A stretch of 64,000 nucleotides of DNA. It comes from Thauera sp. GDN1 (lineage in GTDB: Bacteria; Pseudomonadota; Gammaproteobacteria; Burkholderiales; Rhodocyclaceae). The DNA is taken from positions 1,860,001-1,924,000 of the forward strand of contig NZ_CP097870.1 in NCBI RefSeq assembly GCF_029223545.1. Direction: 5' to 3'. A program made the position numbers and the translations under genes. Positions 8,781-16,327 of this stretch are shown piece by piece (position 1 is the stretch's first letter; each line of letters opens with the position of its first letter). A model generated the notes under the pieces. The model was given only the letters and a program-made list of their open reading frames with translations. It made no database searches and was not told where the DNA came from.

Positions 8781-9506
8781 ACTGTTCAGTTCCTGCAGGT
8801 CATCGAGCTCGGGGAGAAGGATGGGGGATTTGCGGTTGCGCCGCAAGGCGGCACGTAGCCAGATGGCGATCAGCCGACGTGCGGTGGCGTATTCGGGACT
8901 GCGCGTGGCGGACTCGACCTCGGTGACGATGGTTTGGACCGCCTCGAGCGTCTGTGGTTGCTCGAGCTGGAAGATCGCCGCGACCAGGTTGCGCGGCAGG
9001 CGGGCAAAGGTCTCGGCCGACTGCGCGCCTTCGTCGATCAGCAGGTAGCGCATCTTCGGCTGCAGCGGGGCAAGAAAGACGGGGACCTTGGGCAGCAGGG
9101 CTTCGAGTTCGACCGGGGCTTTCCAGCGACGCTCGCCGTTGTAGAGCACGATCGGCAGCACCGGCGGCAGCAAGCCGTCGGGGCCGAGTTGCTTGCGGCG
9201 CACGAGGTCCTGGTACAGCAGGCCGACATAGACCAGCATGCGCAGCGCCATGAAGCGGTCGACGCTGCTCTGGAATTCGATCAGCAGGTACAGGTACACC
9301 CAGCGCTCGTCGGCGCGGACGCGCCACACCACGTCATCGGCGCGGTTGCGCAGGTCTTCGCTGACGTAGTGGCTGTTGACGAGCTCGAGGGTGGAGAAAT
9401 CCAGCCGCGCCAGCCACGGGTCATCGACGAACCCGAGCAACAGATCGCGCACCATCAGCGGGTCGGAGAAGAGCAGCTTGTAGCCGGTGTCGTGATGGGC
9501 GGGCAT
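8487..9506 (-). CDS. Rpn family nuclease, copy 1 (with internal antitoxin frame)
   Basis: 339 residues. The N-terminal PD-(D/E)XK domain (about 1-200) opens MPAHHDTGYKLLFSDPLMVR and carries Asp57/58 in RNRADDVVW and the E-x-Q form of the active site in LLIEFQS (Glu77, Gln79), typical of recombination-promoting nucleases. The C-terminal domain has a helix of four-residue repeats (RLEG, RLEG, RQEG, RQQG, RLEG) followed by a DUF4351-like end (RRFGDLPAWVRERL). E. coli Rpn proteins are toxic nucleases with anti-phage activity, held in check by a small C-terminal protein made from an internal start. Here an internal ATG at 8780 (residue 243) has AGGAA nine bases upstream and would give a 97-residue product. 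The gene is flanked by REPs and duplicated at 11306-12277. Confidence 0.9.
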   Translation of the reverse strand: MPAHHDTGYKLLFSDPLMVRDLLLGFVDDPWLARLDFSTLELVNSHYVSEDLRNRADDVVWRVRADERWVYLYLLIEFQSSVDRFMALRMLVYVGLLYQDLVRRKQLGPDGLLPPVLPIVLYNGERRWKAPVELEALLPKVPVFLAPLQPKMRYLLIDEGAQSAETFARLPRNLVAAIFQLEQPQTLEAVQTIVTEVESATRSPEYATARRLIAIWLRAALRRNRKSPILLPELDDLQELNSMLSQRIEKWAKEFQAEGERKGRLEGRLEGRQEGRQQGRLEGEARVLERQLTRRFGDLPAWVRERLGSATEAQLETWTEAVLDAPSLSAIFGEPPAPH

Positions 9507-9579
9507 GTGGGCGGGGGGGTGCGGGAGGCTGGGCTCTGCATTCTATATGAATATTCCTATCGCCTACCTGAGCCGCGCC

Positions 9580-9892
9580 GTAGGAGCGCCGGCAGGCGCG
9601 AATGGGCGAGAGGCGAATGCCGAGGGTGAAAGACGTGGATAGGCGGTTGGGGCGCACGCCGGCGGGCGTTGCGTGCTGGGCGGCCGTGATCGCGGCTGGC
9701 GCCGCTCCTACAGGGGGCTACGGGGCGGGATGGTTTGTGTAGGAGCGCCGGAAGGCGCGATTGGGCGGTTGGGGCGCACGCCGGCGGGCGTTGCGTGCTG
9801 GGCGGCTGTGATCGCGGCTGGCGCCGCTCCTACAGGGGCTGCGGGGCGGGATGGTTTGTGTAGGAGCGCCGGAAGGCGCGATTGGGCGAGAA
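9580..9892. repeat. REP/BIME array 2
   Basis: Alternating outward REPs (GTAGGAGCGCC heads at 9580, 9739 and 9860) and inward REPs (GATCGCGGCTGGCGCCGCTC near 9689 and 9811) at roughly 120-base spacing. Between them is G-rich filler (GGGCGGTTGGGGCGCACGCC and GGGCGTTGCGTGC). The phrase GAGGGTGAAARACGTGGATAGG occurs at about 9618 and again at 9902. The rest of 9893-10038 holds nothing recognisable. Confidence 0.85.
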
Positions 9893-10038
9893 CCGGATGG
9901 CGAGGGTGAAAAACGTGGATAGGCGGGCTGGCAGGGACGTGATCCATAGCCTGCAGGTGGGGCGGGGCGTGGCGGCGGTGGCTGTTCATCGCCGGGGACA
10001 GCGTCGAGGCCGCCGACCGGCTTACGGTGGCAAGCGTA

Positions 10039-10347
10039 TTACCCGGCAGAATCCCGCTCGGCGTACCCGGCCTCACGCTGGCTTCGTATCGCTAGCACGA
10101 ACACCGTATCAATCTCGGGCACATAGCGATACAAGGCTACATACCCATGCGAACGACGGCCAATCACCAGCTCGCGCTTGGCATTCGCCACCAGACGACC
10201 GATCAACGGGTTCTGCACCAGAATTTCCAAGGCAGCAATGATTTCGCCAATGCGCTGCCCAGGATCCTCTACCTCGTGGTTGGTCAGATGATCGAGGATA
10301 CGATCAAAATCCTCTGCAACCTCCGGCGCCAACTCGATGCAGGACAC
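10039..10347 (-). CDS. ParE/RelE-type toxin
   Basis: About 102 residues from GTG 10347. The core reads IELAPEVAEDFDRILDHLTN, GEIIAALEILVQNPLIGR, RELVIGRRSHGYVALYRY and TVFVLAIRSQREAGY, the helix-hairpin followed by a four-strand sheet of the ParE/RelE superfamily. A start upstream is possible, since the frame stays open to 10434, but that part lies within the antitoxin gene. Members poison gyrase (ParE) or cleave ribosome-bound mRNA (RelE); ending in R-x-Q-R-E-x-G-Y favours ParE. It follows the antitoxin with near-contiguous coupling (antitoxin stop 10350-10352, toxin GTG 10345-10347). A REP array lies downstream. Confidence 0.8.
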   Translation of the reverse strand: MSCIELAPEVAEDFDRILDHLTNHEVEDPGQRIGEIIAALEILVQNPLIGRLVANAKRELVIGRRSHGYVALYRYVPEIDTVFVLAIRSQREAGYAERDSAG

Positions 10348-10349
10348 CT

Positions 10350-10634
10350 TCAGCGTGCCAGTTTGCGCGCAACGGGGCGCTTCGCTGCCTTGCCGGCCAT
10401 GTGCGCTTCCAGATAGCCGCGCATTTCCTGCCACGGGATGGTCTTACCGGTGACCACAATGCGTTCATAGCGAGCTTCCGCTACCGCATCGAAATCAGCA
10501 CGACGTTCCGCTTGCTCGGTCTTCTCGACGATCGCTTGGAGAATGAAGCCATGAGCCGTCATTCCGGCGTGCTTTGCAGCAGTTGCAAGTCGGGCTTTCA
10601 GGTCATCCGGCAGGCGAATGGTGGTCGTGGGCAT
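10350..10634 (-). CDS. Ribbon-helix-helix antitoxin (CopG/ParD-type)
   Basis: 94 residues starting MPTTTIRLPDDLKARLATAA, a ribbon-helix-helix DNA-binding N-terminus, followed by a helical C-terminal half (EQAERRADFDAVAEARYERI) of the kind that wraps the toxin. The start at 10634 is fixed by the domain start. It lies directly upstream of the toxin in one transcript and should autorepress the pair. Upstream, 10640-10690 is the AT-richer promoter region (ACTTCGGTGCTACATTGCGC on the plus strand), and then a mosaic glycosyltransferase fragment. Confidence 0.85.
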   Translation of the reverse strand: MPTTTIRLPDDLKARLATAAKHAGMTAHGFILQAIVEKTEQAERRADFDAVAEARYERIVVTGKTIPWQEMRGYLEAHMAGKAAKRPVARKLAR

Positions 10635-10728
10635 GGCAACCTCCGTAGTGTGGCACCGAAAGTCAATGTAGCACTTCGGTGCTACATTGCGCAAACAGTG
10701 AGTTCGTACATGCCTGAGCCGGCGAGAC

Positions 10729-10929
10729 GTCGCCCTCTTCCACCAGTACGACGCGCATCCCAACCCGTGGGTGCGCCTCGTGGGCTCGGGGCCGGTGGAC
10801 CTGCCGGGCGTGCCGGTGGGGGTGGTGGCCTGGCGCGAGGACACCGAGGTGGATGAGATCCGCGGCTGCCTGCAGGTGACGGCGGCGCAGGTGGTGGAGG
10901 TGGTGCGGGGGGCGATGTCGGCGGGGTGA
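10729..10929 (+). pseudogene. Glycosyltransferase fragment B (mosaic with internal deletions)
   Basis: Three pieces of the 7228-8298 gene are joined in order: the stretch around CTCTTCCACCAGTACGACGC (matching about 7558-7602), then CTCGTGGGCTCGGGGCCGGT through GATGAGATCCGCGGC (about 7880-7971), then CTGCAGGTGACGGCGGCGCA to the stop TGA (about 8236-8298). The first junction lies at the shared word GTGCGCC, suggesting deletion between short direct repeats. No function. A REP array begins 11 bases after the stop, as after the full copy. Confidence 0.8.
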
Positions 10930-10939
10930 TGGGGGTTTT

Positions 10940-11273
10940 GTAGGAGCGCCGGAAGGCGCGATCTGGGCGGTTGGGCGCACGCCGGCGGGTGGTGCGTGCG
11001 GGAAGGCTGTGATCGCGGCTGCCGCCGCTCCTACAGGGGCTGCGGGGCGGGATGGTTTGTGTAGGAGCGCCGGCAGGCGCGATTGGGGCGGTTGGGGGCG
11101 CCGGGGGGCGTTGCGTGCGGGGCGGCTGTGATCGCGGCTGCCGCCGCTCCTACAGGGGGCTGCGGGGCGGGGTGGTTTGTGTAGGAGCGCCGGAAGGCGC
11201 GATTGGGCGGTTGGGGGCGCCGGGGGGTGGTGCGTGCGGGAAGGCTGTGATCGCGGCGGCCGCCGCTCCTACA
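10940..11273. repeat. REP/BIME array 3
   Basis: Outward REP heads at 10940, 11061 and 11181 (spacing about 121), each followed roughly 70-90 bases later by an inward REP (GATCGCGGCTGCCGCCGCTC and variants). The last unit (from 11181) is nearly the same as 8361-8453 and marks the left edge of the duplicated Rpn block. Confidence 0.85.
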
Positions 11274-11305
11274 CGAAACCGGCGCGCCCGGGGCTGCCGG
11301 GCGGA

Positions 11306-11551
11306 TTAATGCGGTGCGGGGGGCTCGCCGAAAATCGCGCTGAGACTCGGGGCGTCGAGGACGGCCTCGGTCCAGGTTTCGAGCTGCGCTTCGGTGGCCG
11401 AGCCGAGGCGCTCGCGAACCCAGGCGGGCAAATCGCCGAAACGGCGCGTGAGCTGGCGTTCGAGCACACGGGCTTCGCCTTCCAGACGGCCTTTCCGCTT
11501 GCCCTCGGCCTGGAATTCTTTCGCCCATTTTTCAATACGTTGCGACAGCAT
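11306..11551 (-). CDS. Putative internal RpnS antitoxin of Rpn copy 2
   Basis: Internal in-frame ATG with the same upstream AGGAA and 9-base spacer as in copy 1; 81 residues, 16 shorter because four tetrapeptide units are missing. Inferred by analogy with characterised Rpn loci. Confidence 0.45.
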   Translation of the reverse strand: MLSQRIEKWAKEFQAEGKRKGRLEGEARVLERQLTRRFGDLPAWVRERLGSATEAQLETWTEAVLDAPSLSAIFGEPPAPH

Positions 11552-12277
11552 ACTGTTCAGTTCCTGCAGGTCATCGAGCTCGGGGAGAAGGATGGGGGAT
11601 TTGCGGTTGCGCCGCAAGGCGGCACGTAGCCAGATGGCGATCAGCCGACGTGCGGTGGCGTATTCGGGACTGCGCGTGGCGGACTCGACCTCGGTGACGA
11701 TGGTTTGGACCGCCTCGAGCGTCTGTGGTTGCTCGAGCTGGAAGATCGCCGCGACCAGGTTGCGCGGCAGGCGGGCAAAGGTCTCGGCCGACTGCGCGCC
11801 TTCGTCGATCAGCAGGTAGCGCATCTTCGGCTGCAGCGGGGCAAGAAAGACGGGGACCTTGGGCAGCAGGGCTTCGAGTTCGACCGGGGCTTTCCAGCGA
11901 CGCTCGCCGTTGTAGAGCACGATCGGCAGCACCGGCGGCAGCAAGCCGTCGGGGCCGAGTTGCTTGCGGCGCACGAGGTCCTGGTACAGCAGGCCGACAT
12001 AGACCAGCATGCGCAGCGCCATGAAGCGGTCGACGCTGCTCTGGAATTCGATCAGCAGGTACAGGTACACCCAGCGCTCGTCGGCGCGGACGCGCCACAC
12101 CACGTCATCGGCGCGGTTGCGCAGGTCTTCGCTGACGTAGTGGCTGTTGACGAGCTCGAGGGTGGAGAAATCCAGCCGCGCCAGCCACGGGTCATCGACG
12201 AACCCGAGCAACAGATCGCGCACCATCAGCGGGTCGGAGAAGAGCAGCTTGTAGCCGGTGTCGTGATGGGCGGGCAT
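11306..12277 (-). CDS. Rpn family nuclease, copy 2 (short repeat helix)
   Basis: 323 residues, practically identical to the copy at 8487-9506 over the whole nuclease domain and the C-terminal tail, with the same Asp57/58, Glu77 and Gln79. The one clear difference is that the tetrapeptide helix has a single RLEG unit instead of five, a 48-base in-frame loss, plus a few substitutions (for example EGKRKG for EGERKG). The internal ATG (11549-11551) with its AGGAA ribosome site is kept and would give an 81-residue product. The copy sits in the same REP context on both sides. Loss of repeats in the dimer-forming helix could change pairing between full-length protein and short inhibitor, so the two copies may no longer cross-inhibit. 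Confidence 0.9.
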   Translation of the reverse strand: MPAHHDTGYKLLFSDPLMVRDLLLGFVDDPWLARLDFSTLELVNSHYVSEDLRNRADDVVWRVRADERWVYLYLLIEFQSSVDRFMALRMLVYVGLLYQDLVRRKQLGPDGLLPPVLPIVLYNGERRWKAPVELEALLPKVPVFLAPLQPKMRYLLIDEGAQSAETFARLPRNLVAAIFQLEQPQTLEAVQTIVTEVESATRSPEYATARRLIAIWLRAALRRNRKSPILLPELDDLQELNSMLSQRIEKWAKEFQAEGKRKGRLEGEARVLERQLTRRFGDLPAWVRERLGSATEAQLETWTEAVLDAPSLSAIFGEPPAPH

Positions 12278-12350
12278 GTGGGCGGGGGGGTGCGGGAGGC
12301 TGGGCTCTGCATTCTATATGAATATTCCTATCGCCTACCTGAGCCGCGCC

Positions 12351-12990
12351 GTAGGAGCGCCGGCAGGCGCGATCTGGGCGGTTGGGCGCGCGCCGGCGGG
12401 CGTTGCGTGCGGGGCGGCCGTGATCGCGGCTGGCGCCGCTCCTACAGGGGGCTACGGGGCGGGATGGTTTGTGTAGGAGCGCCGGAAGGCGCGATTGGGG
12501 CGGTTGGGCGCGCGCCGGCGGGCGTTGCGTGCGGGGCGGCTGTGATCGCGGCTGGCGCCGCTCCTACAGGGGCTACGGGGCGGGATGGTTTGTGTAGGAG
12601 CGCCGGCAGGCGCGATCTGGGCGGTTGGGCGCACGCCGGCGGGCGTTGCTTGCGAGGCGGCTGTGATCGCGGCTGGCGCCGCTCCTACAGGGGGCTGCGG
12701 GGCGGGATGGTTTGTGTAGGAGCGCCGGAAGGCGCGATCTGGGCGGTTGGGCGCACGCCGGCGGGCGTTGCTTGCGAGGCGGCTGTGATCGCGGCTGGCG
12801 CCGCTCCTACAGGGGGCTGCGGGGCGGGATGGTTTGTGTAGGAGCGCCGGCAGGCGCGATCTGGGCGGTTGGGCGCACGCCGACGGGCGTTGCTTGCGGG
12901 GCGGCTGTGATCGCGGCTGGCGCCGCTCCTACAGGGGGCACCAGGCCTGGTCGGTTTTTTGTAGGAGCGCCGGCAGGCGCGATTGGGGCG
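12351..12990. repeat. REP/BIME array 4 (about 122-base period)
   Basis: Outward REP heads at 12351, 12473, 12594, 12716, 12838 and 12961, a period of 121-123 bases, each paired with an inward REP (GCGGCTGGCGCCGCTCCTAC). REP cores alternate between GGAAGG and GGCAGG loops, while the intervening G-rich spacer is almost constant. The array separates Rpn copy 2 from the truncated third copy. Confidence 0.9.
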
Positions 12991-13005
12991 GTTGAGCGCG
13001 CGCCG

Positions 13006-13290
13006 AAAATCGCGCTGAGAATCGCGGCATCGAGCACGGCCTCGGTCCAGGTTTCGAGCTGAGCCTCAGTGGCCGAGCCGAGGCGCTCGCGAACCCACGC
13101 GGGCAAATCGCCGAAACGGCGCGTGAGCTGGCGTTCGAGCACACGGGCTTCGCCTTCCAGACGGCCTTGCTGCCGGCCTTCCTGACGGCCTTGCTGCCGG
13201 CCTTCCAGACGGCCCTTCCGCTCACCCTCGGCCTGGAATTCTTTCGCCCATTTTTCAATACGTTGCGACAGCAGACTGTTCACTTCCAGC
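13006..13290 (-). pseudogene. Truncated third Rpn copy (C-terminal region only)
   Basis: Encodes only the C-terminal part, from LEVNSLLSQRIEKWAKEF through five tetrapeptide units (RLEG RQQG RQEG RQQG RLEG) to AVLDAAILSAIFGA, then runs without a stop into the REP array. The nuclease domain is missing: homology begins right after the stop codon of the upstream Fic gene. The internal Met used as RpnS start in copies 1 and 2 is CTG (Leu) here. It is either a dead remnant or, if translated by another start, an orphan antitoxin-like peptide. Confidence 0.8.
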
Positions 13291-13293
13291 TGG

Positions 13294-14655
13294 TCAATGC
13301 CCGTAAACGGCTTTCCAGGCTGTGTACTCGGACGGTCGCAAACCGTAGCGTGCCAGCACACCCTCGTGCAGCCTGCGGAGCTCTTCGACAATCAGTGCCT
13401 GTACGCTTGCTTGTTCACCCTCAGGTACACGCTCTGCCACGGCTCGCTGAATACAGGAAAGCGGCTCAAGTTCCGGATGCGTGATGACTTCGCGGATCGT
13501 CTGCTTGATGAAGTCACGCCACGCCAAGCGAAGGGGGTCGGGCTCTGCCAAGTCTTGCTTGATCGCCAGATATTCCTGCGTAGAACGCTCGTAGGCCCAA
13601 ACGTAAAGGTCACGTAACAGCTCCACGCGGGTCATTTCGTACACGCCGAGGGTAGCCCGGCTGTAGGCCTGCTCCGGCACATCCAGAAAAGTCAGCGGAC
13701 AAAGATTCGCACGAAACAGCGGCAGGTTCGCGGCCAATCGTGATGTGCGCTTGTTGATGTCGGCAAAGGGCTGCAGGTAGGGCAGATGCACCATCATGAA
13801 GAAGGATTGCTCAAACGGGTCTCCAATCTGGTTAGCTTTACCCAGAAGCGCTTCCAACGCGTCTTCGATTTGTTGTGGTGTTGAGAGCGGGCGATAAACG
13901 CTTTTACCGATATCGACGGCGTGCTGGCGAATTCGCCCCTCATCGGCTGGATTGGGCAGCAAGTTTTCCGCCAAAGCGCTGTGCAAGTTCATCAGCGTGT
14001 AGCGGTTGAACTCCGCACTGTCGATGTTTTCGACCAGCAATTCGATCGCCGTCTTATGGTTCAGGATCATCTGTGTTTCGATGGCCGCCTTGCCTCGTGC
14101 GGCTTTGCCATGCTCGATGAGTTCACGCGTGTCGAGCCGGGAGTAGGTGTTGCCCTCCAGATGACTTGATGCCCATGACAAGTCGATTAGCAGTCGGTTG
14201 AGAATGGCGCGGCTGTAGGTGCCCGCTGGTTCGTCGACGTCAGTGGTTCTGCCCATCTTGTGTAATTGGCGGCGCAGCGATTCCGACAGATACCAGGTCT
14301 CATTGGGGCGGTAAGCATCCAGAAAATCACGCTGATAGCCTACCGGCTTGCGTGCCTCCGGCGGTTGATCGATATAGGCAAGGATGTCCTGGCTGTCAGC
14401 AGACAGGGGAATAAAAGACGGGAAGCGATCCCCTCTGGTGGCCAGGACACGGCTGCCAGGTTGGGCATCTGTACGAAAATAGCGACGGGCGCGACCTTCA
14501 CCCGTCGCAGCGACTTGCCCGCTCTCAATCAGCCTCGCGATCAAGCGTTGTGCTGTTCGCCTGGCAATGTGAGGGTGCGCGGTCAGCAGTCCGGCCAGCG
14601 TCAATCCGTTCTCGGATGCCCGGATGCTGTTCAGTAAGTCTGTTGTAGACGACAT
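13294..14655 (-). CDS. Fic family protein with N-terminal helix-turn-helix
   Basis: 453 residues from ATG 14655. An N-terminal winged-helix-like domain (residues about 1-60, GLTLAGLLTAHPHIARRTAQ and RLIARLIESGQVAATGEGRA) precedes the Fic domain. The class-II inhibitory motif is visible as SSHLEG (Ser163-Glu167-Gly168). The Fic loop reads YLQPFADINKRTSR (293-306), so the usual catalytic His of HPFxxGNGR is Gln295 and GNGR is INKR. Normal Fic enzymes AMPylate target proteins; this variant has lost the base needed for that, although YLQ-type loops occur in a known subgroup. It may act mainly as a DNA-binding regulator or use another chemistry. ATG 14682 is an alternative start. An inverted repeat lies upstream. 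Confidence 0.8.
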   Translation of the reverse strand: MSSTTDLLNSIRASENGLTLAGLLTAHPHIARRTAQRLIARLIESGQVAATGEGRARRYFRTDAQPGSRVLATRGDRFPSFIPLSADSQDILAYIDQPPEARKPVGYQRDFLDAYRPNETWYLSESLRRQLHKMGRTTDVDEPAGTYSRAILNRLLIDLSWASSHLEGNTYSRLDTRELIEHGKAARGKAAIETQMILNHKTAIELLVENIDSAEFNRYTLMNLHSALAENLLPNPADEGRIRQHAVDIGKSVYRPLSTPQQIEDALEALLGKANQIGDPFEQSFFMMVHLPYLQPFADINKRTSRLAANLPLFRANLCPLTFLDVPEQAYSRATLGVYEMTRVELLRDLYVWAYERSTQEYLAIKQDLAEPDPLRLAWRDFIKQTIREVITHPELEPLSCIQRAVAERVPEGEQASVQALIVEELRRLHEGVLARYGLRPSEYTAWKAVYGH

Positions 14656-14696
14656 CGCGTTGTGGCGCCGTTCTAGGTTCATGTGGCGCATATTAT

Positions 14697-14719
14697 GGCG
14701 TCGTTTATCAAACGGCGCC
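14697..14719. promoter_or_regulatory. Candidate operator for the Fic/HTH gene
   Basis: Interrupted palindrome on the plus strand, arms GGCGTCGTTTAT and CAAACGGCGCC, 15-42 bases upstream of the possible Fic starts. A further GGCGCC-containing half-site lies at 14664-14669. Because the encoded protein has its own helix-turn-helix, autoregulation is plausible. Confidence 0.4.
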
Positions 14720-14790
14720 AAATTTGACCCGGAAAGTGGCGCGGTTCTTGAAACTGCGCCACGGTCCTGCATGCGGTAGAGATGGTTCGT

Positions 14791-15137
14791 GTAGGAGCGC
14801 CGGAAGGCGCGATTGGGCGCTTGGGGGTCCGCCGACGGGCGTTGCGTGCGGGGTGGCTGTGATCGCAGCTGGCGCCGCTCCTACAGGGCGGGGTGGTTCG
14901 TGTAGGAGCGCCGGACGGCGCGATTGGGCGCTTGGGGGCGCACCGACGGCCGTTGCGTGCGGGGCGGCTGTGATCGCGGCTGGCGCCGCTCCTACAGGGC
15001 GGGGTGGTTCGTGTAGGAGCGCCGGACGGCGGGATTGGGCGCTTGGGGGCGCACCGACGGCCGTTGCGTGCGGGGCGGCTGTGATCGCGGCTGGCGCCGC
15101 GCCTACAGGGCGGGGTGGGTCGTGTAGGAGCGCCGGC
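14791..15137. repeat. REP/BIME array 5
   Basis: Outward REP heads at 14791, about 14903, 15013 and 15124 with shorter spacers (about 111 bases) than elsewhere, each with an inward REP partner. Loops are GGAAGG, GGACGG and GGACGG; the last head is cut after GCGCCGG and fused to unrelated coding-like sequence. Confidence 0.85.
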
Positions 15138-15334
15138 GCTGTCGGCGAGCGGCGGGCGGCGAGGCGCGGCTGGCGCTTGCGCTGGGGCTGGCCGTTGACC
15201 ATGCAGACGATGGGCAGCGGGAATTCGGTGATGGAGTGCGAGCGCATCCGCATCCAGCTGGCCACCGTACTGCCGGGCTGGACGGGGTAGAGGTCTTTGT
15301 CAGCGGGGCGGATGGAGAGCTTGCGTTCGGCCAT
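15138..15334 (-). pseudogene. 5' fragment of an unidentified gene
   Basis: From ATG 15334 the minus strand reads MAERKLSIRPADKDLYPVQP, then SITEFPLPIVCMVNGQPQ, before the frame enters the REP array. The PIVCMVNGQP stretch recalls the N-terminal region of phage tail-tip (J-like) proteins, but I am not confident. It is truncated by the array and lies just upstream of the ccdAB operon in divergent orientation. Confidence 0.35.
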
Positions 15335-15361
15335 CGACTCAGGAATCAATGCGGGTTAAAA

Positions 15362-15384
15362 TATGCGCACACTTAAATGCGCAT
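15362..15384. promoter_or_regulatory. Candidate CcdAB operator
   Basis: Two copies of ATGCGCA (15363-15369 and 15377-15383), the second extending to the palindrome ATGCGCAT, lie just upstream of the ccdA start. Toxin-antitoxin operons are normally repressed by the complex binding such sites. Confidence 0.4.
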
Positions 15385-15394
15385 TGAGGGTGCT

Positions 15395-15658
15395 ATGCCA
15401 GCCACACAGACCGTCCGCCGTACACGCACTGGCGTTCCCGGTAAACGCGCCATCAATCTAAGTCTGAGCAGCGATGTGCTGGATGCCGCCAAGCAACTGG
15501 ACATCAACATTTCGCAGATCTGCGATAACTATCTGCGCGAGGTGGTGCGCCGTGAGCAGGAACGCAAATGGCGAGAGGATCACGCCGATTTCATTGCTGC
15601 CTACAACGCCACCATTGAAGCCGAAGGACTGCCACTGGCCGAGTGGAGAAGCTTCTGA
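15395..15658 (+). CDS. ccdA: CcdA-type antitoxin
   Basis: 87 residues starting MPATQTVRRTRTGVPGKRAI; then NLSLSSDVLDAAKQLDINIS, the CcdA ribbon-helix-helix, and the toxin-binding tail DHADFIAAYNATIEAEGLPL ending EWRSF, close to the family signature. ATG 15395 has GAGGGTG upstream; ATG 15377 in frame is possible but lies in the presumed operator. The TGA overlaps the ATG of ccdB (TGATG at 15656-15660), giving translational coupling. The antitoxin neutralises the gyrase poison CcdB. Confidence 0.92.
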   Translation: MPATQTVRRTRTGVPGKRAINLSLSSDVLDAAKQLDINISQICDNYLREVVRREQERKWREDHADFIAAYNATIEAEGLPLAEWRSF

Positions 15659-15975
15659 TGGCACGCTTTGATGTCTATGCCAACCCGGGAAGTCACGCCG
15701 CCACGACACCGTACTTGCTGGATGTGCAAAGCGATTTGCTCGATGGCCTGGATAGCCGGATGGTGGTCCCGCTGCGCAGCCTTAAAACATTTCCGAAAGT
15801 GAAGTTATCGTCTCGCTTGACGCCCATCTTCACGATCGAAGGTGAGGACTTTTTGCTTGAAACTCCGAAGATGGGCGCCGTGCCCCAGCGGTTACTGAAG
15901 GCGCCCGTGACCTCGTTAACCCAGCAGCAAGACCAGATCATGGCCGCTCTGGATTTCTTGTTTCAAGGCTACTGA
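15658..15975 (+). CDS. ccdB: CcdB-type toxin (gyrase inhibitor)
   Basis: 105 residues, MARFDVYANPGSHAATTPYL and VVPLRSLKTFPKVKLSSRLT, then LTPIFTIEGEDFLLETPKMG and a C-terminus ending MAALDFLFQGY. This is full CcdB length, with the usual hydrophobic/aromatic last residues that contact GyrA. It is coupled to ccdA by a one-base overlap. Immediately after the stop (15973-15975) begins the 3' fragment of the glycosyltransferase, so the module seems to have been placed inside or beside a copy of that gene. Confidence 0.92.
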   Translation: MARFDVYANPGSHAATTPYLLDVQSDLLDGLDSRMVVPLRSLKTFPKVKLSSRLTPIFTIEGEDFLLETPKMGAVPQRLLKAPVTSLTQQQDQIMAALDFLFQGY

Positions 15976-16318
15976 CGAGGACACCGAGGTGGATGAGATC
16001 CGCGGCTTCGACGTCGGCATCATGCCGCTTCCCGACGAGCCCTGGGCGCGCGGGAAGTGCGGCTTCAAGCTGATCCAGTACATGGCCTGCGGCCTGCCGG
16101 TGGTGGCCTCGCCGGTGGGGGTGAATGCCGAGATCGTGGAGGACGGGGCGAATGGGTTTCTGGCGCGCGACGCGGGTGAGTGGGTGGTGGCGCTGGTGCG
16201 GTTGAAGGGGGATGCGGGGTTGGGTGGGCGGTTGGGGAAGGCGGGGAGGAAGAAGGTGGAGGCGCGGTATTGCGTGCAGGTGACGGGGGCGCAGGTGGTG
16301 GCGGTGGTGCGGGGGTGA
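15976..16318 (+). pseudogene. Glycosyltransferase fragment C (3' third)
   Basis: Matches the full gene from about 7956 to its stop: GAGGTGGATGAGATCCGCGG, then the region encoding DVGIMPLPDEPWARGKCGFK and YMACGLPVVASPVGVNAEIV, ending TGA at 16316-16318. The 5' two thirds are absent. It starts directly at the ccdB stop codon, and a REP array begins 10 bases after its own stop, as after the full copy. Confidence 0.85.
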
Positions 16319-16327
16319 TGGGGGGGT

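Noticed and set aside
11705..12841. A 378-codon plus-strand frame over Rpn copy 2 and array 4
   Set aside because: Antisense of the nuclease followed by repeat translation (VGAPEGAIGAVG); no coding signature.
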